DNA of 64,000 nt from Owenia fusiformis (taxonomy: Eukaryota > Annelida > Polychaeta > Sabellida > Oweniidae): positions 23,016,455 through 23,080,454 of the forward strand of contig CAIIXF020000002.1 in the NCBI GenBank assembly GCA_903813345.2, given 5' to 3'. Below are positions 22,481 to 32,300 of this stretch, in pieces. The notes below the pieces were generated by a model. That model made no database searches and was not told the origin of the DNA. It was given only the letters and a program-made list of their open reading frames with translations. Within the stretch, counting starts at the first letter, position 1. Each line of letters begins with the position of its first letter. The translations under genes were made by a program, and so were the position numbers.

Positions 22481-23560
22481 GTTCATTCAAAATAAGACCA
22501 ACCGCGAGGAAGTGATGGGTTTTTCTTAGTCAGTATATACTTTCTGAACAATGTCTCCAAATTTATTTCCAATCAAAATCAGATTTTCATAAATGAGGGT
22601 GGATTCCAGGGGAAAATTTTGGCAAAACCATGGTCGCCACTAAAGAGAGCATTACCGAGTACCAACTTCAAACTACAACTGAAGAAACAGAACGTAGTCT
22701 CTAGCTCAATGTTAAAGACACAAAAGAATCAAACATAAAAGTTATTTCAAAGATACTGACATTGGACAAATTGGTCTCGCCACTAGACAAAAAAATACTC
22801 AATATAAAATGTATTCCTACTCTAACAGAACTTGTTTGAACAACTATGAATGTCCAGAAAATGTTTTCAAGGCATGTTACAAGTAAGGTATGAGCATTGA
22901 ATACCAACATACCTAGTTTCTAAACATCATCCGGAAATCATCTTCGAAGATCAGTTACTGCCTTTTGATGATGCACTCCATTACCACTGTCTAAGATCAT
23001 GGTGGCTACATACCCCATTCTTCATGTTTCTAGTATTGTAGAATAAATATTCACTTGCAAGAAATGCAACTCCTCGTGTTATTGTATAATATTTCATTTT
23101 TTGCATTGCAATCAATTCATTTTTGAACAGCTGGTTGACATTCTACCAGTTCGTGACAGTGTTACGCTTTTCAGCTTTGATGCTGCTATTTTCGTACAGA
23201 CTGTTCTGGATAGCAGAATAGAATTCGATGTAGCCAATGACGCAATTTATGAAATGTTCGTTATCGAATGTGCAAATACATTTTACAATATAAATATATA
23301 TTTTTCAAATAGGTACGTTTGAATGGTTAAAATGTAGTAAGAGTCATCTATTTTGTAAATATGTAAATATTAATAACCCATTTACTCTTCTGCAATATTC
23401 TGTGTATTAATTGTTTTGCTCTCCAATTAAACCGAGGAAATAAAGAAACAACATATTGCGCAACCGGTAGAGTGCATACTGTGTTCAGTGTGTTGGGATA
23501 TATGATGTAGTTTGCCCTTAATGATTGGATTTTTATTACTAGTTTTAATCGGCTTTATTG
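22480..23560. repeat. 3' flank of copy 3, homologous to 9265-10195
   Basis: This aligns by eye with the 3' flank of copy 2 and contains the short open frame 23101-23322 (72 residues from its ATG; related to 9773-9949). Homology breaks near 23555 and resumes near 25585, where copy 2 continues without interruption, so 23560-25585 is an insertion. Confidence 0.65.
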
Positions 23561-24821
23561 TGGTAATCGGCAAGACTTCTTCGATTCAACCTTCATTGAC
23601 TGAAGATCACCTAGACACGGTTAGATGTACATTATGTCAAGGTGGAAACAGAGATGTCACAAAATACGCCCTTTTTCTTCAAACTTCATTGACTGAAGAT
23701 CACCTAGACACGGTTAGATGTACATTATGTCAAGGTGAAAACAGAGATGTCACAAAATACGCCCTTTTTCTTCAAACTTCATTGACTGAAGATCACCTAG
23801 ACACGGTTAGATGTACATTATGTCAAGGTGAAAACAGAGATGTCACAAAATACGCCCTTTTTCTTCAAACTTCATTGACTGAAGATCACCTAGACACGGT
23901 TAGATGTACATTATGTCAAGGTGAAAACAGAGATGTCACAAAATACGCCCTTTTTCTTTAACCTTCATTGACTGAAGATCACCTAGACACGGTTAGATGT
24001 ACATTATGCCAAGGTGGAAACAGAGATGTCACAAAATACGCCCTTTTTCTTCAAACTTCATTGACTGAAGATCACCTAGTCACGGTTAGATGTACATTAT
24101 GTCAAGGTGAAAACAGAGATGTCACAAAATACGCCCCTTTTCTTCAACCTTCATTGACTGAAGATCACCTAGACACGGTTAGATGTACATTATGTCAAGG
24201 TGGAAACAGAGGTGTCAAAAATACGCCCTTTTTCTTCAACCTTCATTGACTGAAGATCACCTAGACACGGTTAGATGTACATTATGTCAAGGTGGAAACA
24301 GAGGTGTCACAAAATACGCCCTTTTTCTTCAACCTTCATTGACTGAAGATCTCCTAGACACGGTTAGATGTACATTATGTCAAGGTGGAAACAGAGGTGT
24401 CACAAAATACGCCCTTTTTCTTCAACCTTCATTGACTGAAGATCTCCTAGACACGGTTAGATGTACATTATGTCAAGGTGAAAACAGAGGTGTCAAAAAA
24501 TACGCCCTTTTTCTTCAACCTTCATTGACTGAAGATCACCTAGACACGGTTAGATGTACATTATGTCAAGGTGGAAACAGAGATGTCACAAAATACGCCC
24601 TTTTTCTTCAACCTTCATTGACTGAAGATCACCTAGACACTGTTACATGTAGATGTACATTATGTCAAGGTGGAAACAGAGATGTCACAAAACACGCCCT
24701 TTTGGAATGTTCAGGATTCATGATGGAACGAGATTGTTATTTTGATAGTATTACAAATGTATTAAATATGAGATCATCCTGTCTCTTATTAAATGGAGAT
24801 GAAGAAGTTCTTCAAACGTGA
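23512..24821 (+). pseudogene. C-terminal retroelement fragment with expanded zinc-finger repeat
   Basis: The 3' end encodes CTLCQGGNRDVTKHALLEC followed by SGFMMERDCYFDSI and a stop at 24821. This C-x2-C-x8-H-x4-C arrangement with a following ER motif is typical of the C-terminal region of non-LTR retrotransposon polyproteins. Upstream, twelve 93-bp copies of the first half of that finger are joined head to tail. The frame is broken by a TAA at 23959-23961 and a 1-base deletion near 24216. The hydrophobic start (MIGFLLLVLIGF) comes from the flanking host sequence and not from the element. No function is expected as it stands. Confidence 0.65.
23593..24707 (+). repeat. 93-bp minisatellite, 12 units
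   Basis: Unit starts (TCATTGACTGAAGAT) fall at 23593, 23686, 23779, 23872, 23965, 24058, 24151, 24243, 24336, 24429, 24522 and 24615, that is every 93 bases except one 92. As 93 is a multiple of three, the frame is kept through most units. In all repeats the zinc-ligand His of the last unit is Tyr and the second Cys pair is lost. Confidence 0.95.
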
Positions 24822-24824
24822 AGA

Positions 24825-25250
24825 AATAATTATCTTAGTGGCAAAGTATACGTGAGGTAAGACAAAATCAAATAAAGGTAAATATTTTTGTTTTGTAAAC
24901 AATTCTTTGTAAATAACTGTTTGTATAGTTAATGTTAAAAGCTCTTCTCGAAAGAAGGAAATTAAGATAAACAGTATTCACATGTAAATTCAAAACACCC
25001 TGTAAAATTCCTAATGTAAATGTGCATGCCATTCTTCGATATTCTAAAAATATATAAAATCTGAGGAAAGAAATAACCAATATTTCATTTCTTTGAAAAA
25101 TCTGAGTTTCATATAAAGCTATAAATTCGGACACCATTCTGATGATTTACAATCCGGCTAGCTCCATTTAACAGAAGATACGTAAGCCAATATAACTCAT
25201 ATATGGAATTCACGGGATATCATCTGAAGATAAATTTAGTTATCTTATAC
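24825..25250. other. Non-coding spacer within the insertion
   Basis: AT-rich sequence after the retroelement stop. No further reverse-transcriptase motif or poly-A tail marks an end. Confidence 0.4.
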
Positions 25251-25254
25251 ATTA

Positions 25255-25412
25255 AGGATTTAAGCCTTGGACTCAGTGCAATGTGGAATGACCATTCCTT
25301 GAAGGTGTTGCTTTCCAAAATTTGCACGAGATGCGAAGCATCGGGTATTAATTCTTGGAAACAACGCCGGAAAGGAATGGTCATTACACAATGCATTGAG
25401 TCTTGGGCTAAA
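25255..25412. repeat. Short inverted repeat (MITE-like)
   Basis: Arms around AATGACCATTCCTT and its complement, with about 55 bases matching on each side, enclose a short centre near 25335. The opposing frames here are arm translations. Confidence 0.55.
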
Positions 25413-25623
25413 ATTATTTTCACATATTGCAAAATATTTTCTACAAAATCATCTAAGAGATACGAAATCACTAGTATAAAAGAACATATTTTATAATGAA
25501 AGCTTTTGCAAGGGTCAAGCTAGCAAAGTATCAGTTTCAAGTTGTCGAGTCCAGTCATCACTTTGGCAACGGTTTAACTGATGATCTTGAGTTCGTTATT
25601 GGTTATAAAACGGAATGCAGTAA

Positions 25624-26114
25624 CACCCCAGTCACATTTGTCGCACGGCGGCCGCAAGTCGACCGCAGAACAATTAAATCGGTGAATTTCTGCGGCGAGC
25701 GTAGAAAAACTACGCTCGCCTTGCGGCCTCCGTGCGGCGAATGCAGATTTTTACAGGCTTCAGGGAAGGCGTAGAAATTATAACTCGGAGTTATAATATT
25801 TGTTCATTTCTGAGGTCCCCGTAGAAATCAACTGGCTCAACAAGATTGAATCATTATTTGTCAATGTTTCACGATCTCTTTTCATTTGATATTACATCCT
25901 AGCACTATGAATAACATTTATAAATTGTCCTGATGTAAATAAAATGAAAAAAAGTATTATTTATCAACAGAAATTTAAAATTCACCGTGCGGCTGCCGTG
26001 GGAAATGTGACTGCAAAAGTATGAAAGCGCAGAAATTCTGCGGCGAGCGTAGAAAAGCAACTGGCCGCAGAAATGATAGACCGCACGGCGACCGCAGGAA
26101 ATGTGACTGGGGTG
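25624..26114. mobile_element. PIF/Harbinger-like MITE
   Basis: Ends are CACCCCAGTCACATTT and its complement, flanked by TAA on the left and TTA on the right. Copy 2 has the uninterrupted site GCAGTTACGTG near 10232, so the target was TTA with one changed base on the left. A 3-bp TWA target is typical of PIF/Harbinger. The GC content of the interior is well above its surroundings. It is absent from copy 2, so it inserted after the duplication. Confidence 0.75.
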
Positions 26115-26303
26115 TTACGTGCAAATAGCGAGTTCTGATTGGCTAAAATTGGATACGCCTTTCCTAGCTTTGTTTGAATCTTGAATATTACACGCAGTTA
26201 GAAATCATCAGATATTTTACCATAAAATATAAATATTTCAATCTTTAACTAAAATTTCAACACACAAGTGATAAACATACAGTACATATCATACACATTC
26301 TCT

Positions 26304-26309
26304 TTTATT
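26304..26309 (-). terminator. Polyadenylation signal of copy 3
   Basis: AATAAA on the minus strand about 33 bases beyond the stop codon at 26342, matching the position in copy 2. Confidence 0.5.
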
Positions 26310-26341
26310 ACATATTCATTAGCTAAATTTTATACGATTAT

Positions 26342-29300
26342 TTATCCAACGATTCCGGCATCCTTGCGAAGTTTTTCCAATAATTCGAGGTTGTTCACTG
26401 CAAAACTCTGGTCTGAAAAGGAAACAAAAAGACGATTAAGGATACTAGCGGTATAGGTAAAGTAATTCTTCCTGTATAAAAGGCTGTTTCCCCTTTCTGG
26501 CCCAGCTACTATATTTGGTACACGAACCGAGGTTCATTCTCGATAGGGTAAGTACTAATCTATCAGAAAACTTTGGTTACAAACAGAATTTTTAGAGATG
26601 GCGGGGAAATTTTCGAGACTATTTAGATCAGAATAATTTTCAGTGACAGGTAGCTTTTCTGTGGTACATTGTCAACTTACACAGAAACTCTACGACGGTA
26701 TTCCTGAATGGTATTCCTCGATGTCACCGTAATACAATAATTCCGAGAGGACAAATCGTGAACTTCAATTGCACAGTTGTAAACTATAACTACGGTAAAT
26801 GGTGACTAAGGACTAACTTGATAAGTGTTTGAAAAGAAAGTTCGATCAGTGGAACAATTTTTTTTGTGGAACAAAATTAGTTCTATTATGAATTTACATT
26901 ATGGAATAGTACTCACGCAGACAGTAACCCTTTATATGTATGTACTCATTACAACATATAATATTCTTCTCTGGGCAGATAGGCACAGGCCCCAATCTGT
27001 ATCCAATCATCTGGATATTTCTGAATTTGGACCTGGAAGCATTTATATAAAATTTATAAATGGCCAATACACTTGGATGTCACACATACCTGTCAAGTAA
27101 AAATCAAAATCTGGGTCTTTTTTTCTTAAAATCAGAAAAGTAAAATAGTTTTTGTGAAATTGGGAGAAAATTGGTATCCGCGGCTCAATGACAACGGAAT
27201 CTGATTTTCAAATAATTAATAGAGACAACGGCACATGACAAGATGTGACAACGGACTAAAGTGGACCGTTGTCAAATGTTACCGTTGTCATCCCGATTTT
27301 ACAGCACATCCACATGATTCTCGGAGAGAGAAATGTCTATCATCTTAACATGAAACCTATTAAAGTCGTTTTGCTTTTAAGTAATTGAGTTTCAAACAAT
27401 CAATAAGTAATGTACATGTATAAAGATATGTATATTGAATAAACAACTGAACAATCAAGGTATTTTTAAAAATGTAAAATAAATGTATGTTGAACTTACA
27501 CATATCCCTGCTCCATTTTATAACAACGCACACTGCCTTTTGGGCCACATCTTCTAGACTTTCTAAGGTTGGCTCTCTCAGCGAAGTATTCTCCTTTGTT
27601 GTAGTAGAACATTTGTACAGGTCGTGCTGGTTTAGGTATACAACACATATTCTTGCTGAAAAGCATTCGTATACAAATATGTATGCACACACAAGTGCCA
27701 ATGGGAAAGGATCAAATATTATTACAGAAAACATCAAGAAAAAAACATCTAAGAGGACATCGAACGTCATAAGAAAGATAAACCACACATCCAAAGCATG
27801 TGGCCCTGACAAAATCACAAACAAGATGCTTCAAATGTGCTCAAAATCCTTATCAAAACCTTTGTCTAAACTATTTAACCAAATACAACTTGATCAAACA
27901 TTTTCTACAATTTGGAAAACGGATAGGTATGCCCGATCTTTAAAAAATCTGATAAATCTGACCCCGCGAATTATAGGCCGATAACTCTCCTAAATACTCT
28001 TTCTCGAGAGAAAGTTCTCGAGAAAATTATATATAAGAATATGATATTTCAAATGACAAATAACCATTTACTCTACAACTTACAATCTGGATTTTTAAAG
28101 GGACACAGTATGCAAGATCAAATTTTTGCAATTACTGAATTTATCCATCAGCGGCTTGAAACAGGTAATAATGTTAAAGGGATCTTCCTAGATATAGCGG
28201 CTGCATTTGACACTGTTCCCCACAACTTACTTCTTTATAAACTTGAAAAGTATAACTTTGATCAACCTACTGTAAATCTCAACAAATCCTATCTCTCAAA
28301 CAGAAATTTTTTTGTTAACGTCAATGGCAATTTATCCGAACCCTCTGAAGATCACTATCTAAATGCAGAGGTTCCTCAAGGTTCTTTATTAGGACCACTT
28401 CTTTTTCTCATTTACATCAATGATTTGCCAGACTTAGTTCAATCACTGTGTTGTATTTATGGGGATGATACATCCATTTTTCGCGAATTTGATCCGGCAA
28501 ATCCAAATCACTCACTGGCTATTCTTAAAAATGAACTGAATCTGATTTCCAAGTGGTTTGATACCTGGAATTTATTTTTAAAGCCTCATAAAGTGCGGAT
28601 TTAACATTTATTAAATCTAGGCAAAAAGCTCCCTACCTTGCACCCTTATTTCTTGGAAAGGATGAAATTCCAAAGGTTCGATCTCATAAGCATCTTGGTG
28701 TTATTTTTGACCACAAATTAACTTTTCATGACCATGCTAGACATGTGTCAAATAAGTATCAAAATATCGTCCCTCTACTATTAAAAGGTTCTATGTCCTC
28801 ATGTACCATATTGAGAAGACGGAGGACAAACATTTAGGTTCCTCTATCTTTGTGATACAGTACAGTAGAATTTTTACAAGAATGCTCATGCATTATATTA
28901 TAAAAATGGTGTATTGGAGAGAAAACTTTCATGTTTAGGCTGCATGACCGTGCAAAAAATGTCTGAAAATATTGATTGGTTTATCTTTGCTCTTGATATA
29001 TCTTTTGAGACACCCTGTAAATGTAAGTAAAGTAGTGTACTTAGTTACTTTTTTCCAAGGCCGCCCCCTGATCTTCTTACTTGCTCTATCAATTCCTTGT
29101 TAGTCATCACCACATTTTTAGCTGAAACAAAACATTCCGTTCAGCTTTGGATGAGTAAACGAGAGCAAATGAGATTGGGCACTGGCAGATCCAGAAGCTA
29201 ACAAGGGGGGGGGGGCACATTTCAAGTTACGAAAAAGCTTTCCGCGCCTAATTAATTTTTTTGAAAAACTAAGGCCCATTATTGTCTGATAATTCTGGAT

Positions 29301-32300
29301 AATAAAAAGGACCCAAAAAGGCCAAGATATGCCTAAAAGACCTATTTTTAAGGCCCTACAAACAAATTTGGAGCCCGGGCCCCATGGTACCCCTGGATCC
29401 GCCAGTTTTGAGTCGTGGCAATCTTTCTCAGGTTTGCATTTCTGTTCGATTTATTGTGCAGATGGCCACCCACAAGTTCAGGGCTTTCAAAGTGACGACC
29501 AAATCATGTATCAAGTATGATCGAGAAGACTATATTCGAATTTATACCTTGTTGTATGTATCCTGACTAAACCTATGGCATGTAACACATTCGAATGTTT
29601 CTAAACTAAACAACCAGGACCAATTATCTCTAGGATCAAAATTATAATTATTTTAAATAAACATTAGGAATGGGTGAGTGTTTACTATACCTATGCAATT
29701 GCCATGTACTGCTTCGAACCCGTTACAACACGTAACCTGGTTAGGGGGACATGTTCTGTATTCAGTCCTGTACATTTTTTTCTGGCGGTACAATGTCAAT
29801 CTCCTACAAGAAAACTATAGGGATGTTGATACATTCAGAAACACAAAAGGGGTCACGAAATTATACTGCTACGTGAAACCTGTAACCCTTATAAAATACA
29901 ATGTTACAGAATGAAATTATTACAACTTTAACTTAATCTAAATCATAAAAAGTGCATCTATATGAGGAGCAAAATGTCTGCGTTCGTCCATCTCGTGATA
30001 TATAGTTAAATGCACACCACACCTACAGTATATTTTGTATATCACATGCACGTATATTTTGCTATGTGTGAACATGTGCTTTCAAATACACTGGTGATCC
30101 ACTGATTACGCTGATTACCGAAACGGTTCGTTTCGGTAACAAAATGTCGGAACATCGAAGGTACGATTTTTCTTTTTTCCTTATTTCACACGTTGTAGGC
30201 AGAATTCCCACGACATTTTTAGTATCAGCATCATATGTTTAAGAAAATGTATAAATTTGCGAACAAATAGTTCAGAAGACAACAGAATCGTCGATTAAAT
30301 TGCTTGCTTAAGTTACATAAACGGTATTTCGAAAAAAAGTTAATATCTGCACTTTTAACCCAAGCCGTTTATGCAACTTAAGCGAGGAATCGAATCGACG
30401 ATTATGTTGTCTTCTGATCTATTTTTCCGCAAACATATACATTTTCTAAAACATATGATACTGATATACGTTTGTAAGAAAAAACGTCGTGGGATTCTGC
30501 CTACAACGCGTGAAATAAGGAAAAAGAAAAATCGTACCTTCGACGTTCCGACATTTTGTTACCGAAACGGACCGTTTCGGTAATCAGCGTAATCAGTGGA
30601 TCACCAGTGTATTTGAAAGCACATGTTCACACATAGCAAAATATACGTGCATGTGATATACAAAATGTACTGTAGGTGTGGTGTACATTTAACTATATAT
30701 CACGAGATGAACGAACGGTATGATACTGATATACGTTTGTAAGAAAAAACGTCGTGGGATTCTGCCTACAACGCGTGAAATAAGGAAAAAAGAAAAATCG
30801 TACCTTCGACGTTCCTACATTTTGTTACTGAAACGAACCGTTTTGGTAACCAGCGTTATCGAGCGGGTCACCAGTGAATATTCACTTATTAAATCACGTG
30901 CAAATTTTAAATCGTCATTTTATAGGAAAGCGTAAAAAGAAAGAATATTTTGTTACGAATTAACGAAAAAGATTTCGTTGTACCTATTTAGCTGCTCTGA
31001 TCTGTAACATCTCACTGATCCCTTTGGGCCACATCTTCTTGACACCCTGCCCATATAATATTGTTGCTGGTAATATGACTCAGATACATAATATGGGACT
31101 TGTCTGGGTGAAACATCCACTTTGCAGCATTTGTTTTCTTCCTCTAGAAATACACATACAATTTAAAATTCAAGTTTTGTCTGAAGTAACCTTTTTTGGT
31201 GAATGCCTAAAAACCCGAGTGGATTATTCTCACGTATTTTTTCATCAACTATTTAATTGTATCTTGATGACTTAAAGTTCGTATCTGATGACACTTTCTG
31301 TATTTAAAATACTATGCTATCAAGGACAAGGGTTCTAATTTCAATGATTTAAATACACGACTATTACCCTAATTTGAACTTGATTCAGATTACGGTAAGT
31401 AGAGGGTGACACACAAAATTGCCAATCACATAAAAGTTTTTTTGTCTGCAAAATATCAAATATGTGATAATCACATAAATACATAAATAGAAAACATGCT
31501 TTTTCATAAATTATTAGCTATATTGTTCTTAAGTATATTAAATTAGCCTTAATGGAGCTACTCCACGAGGAGTTTCAGATGAATAGCTCAACTAAATGCA
31601 CTTTTATGAGCGTTACAAAATGTGCTCTTAATGTCCTCCATTTCTTTGCAGGCACACTTGGAGTCCACACAAAAAATGCCAACCACCTTTTGTGACATAA
31701 CTTTGAATCTCCGATTATCTTTCTGATTATCGAATAGATTAGATCATATAACTATGCTTGAGGTCTGATGGAAGATCAAAAGCTGAGAAACGTTCAAAGT
31801 ATTCGACTCGTTCGGCGGGCCAATGAAAATTTGTCCCTTCAAAAGCGCTGCATCATGGGAGATATTTATGTAAAATACCACCTGAACTCTTATCGCGTAG
31901 GAGTATTAAGTTAAAACTTGATGATATAGTCGTCATTAATAAAATCATATAAAACATTTTTACAAAATTATGTTTCAAATGGTGGGTGGCATATTTCGTG
32001 CAGACTTCAGGTGTGCCTGCAAAGGAAAAGACGACACATCTAGTAAGGCTCATAAAGGTGCATCTAGTTGAGTTAATCATCTGAAACTTCTTGTAGAGTT
32101 GCTCCATGGAGTCTAGTTTTAAATGCAAAGAACAAGTCAGAATTCACGCAGACAAACAGTTATGAAACATATGGGTGGGTGGCATTTTTTCTGTGTCACT
32201 CGGTATTACTAACGTGTACAATAGCCTTTTAAGTTGTAGTAGCCTGGACAGCATATTTTCCTGTTCTGAGGACATGGTCGGGGATCCATTCTATAGGACA

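Noticed and set aside
23593-24707. CRISPR-like array
   Set aside because: The repeats are directly adjacent 93-bp units with no spacers, in animal DNA.
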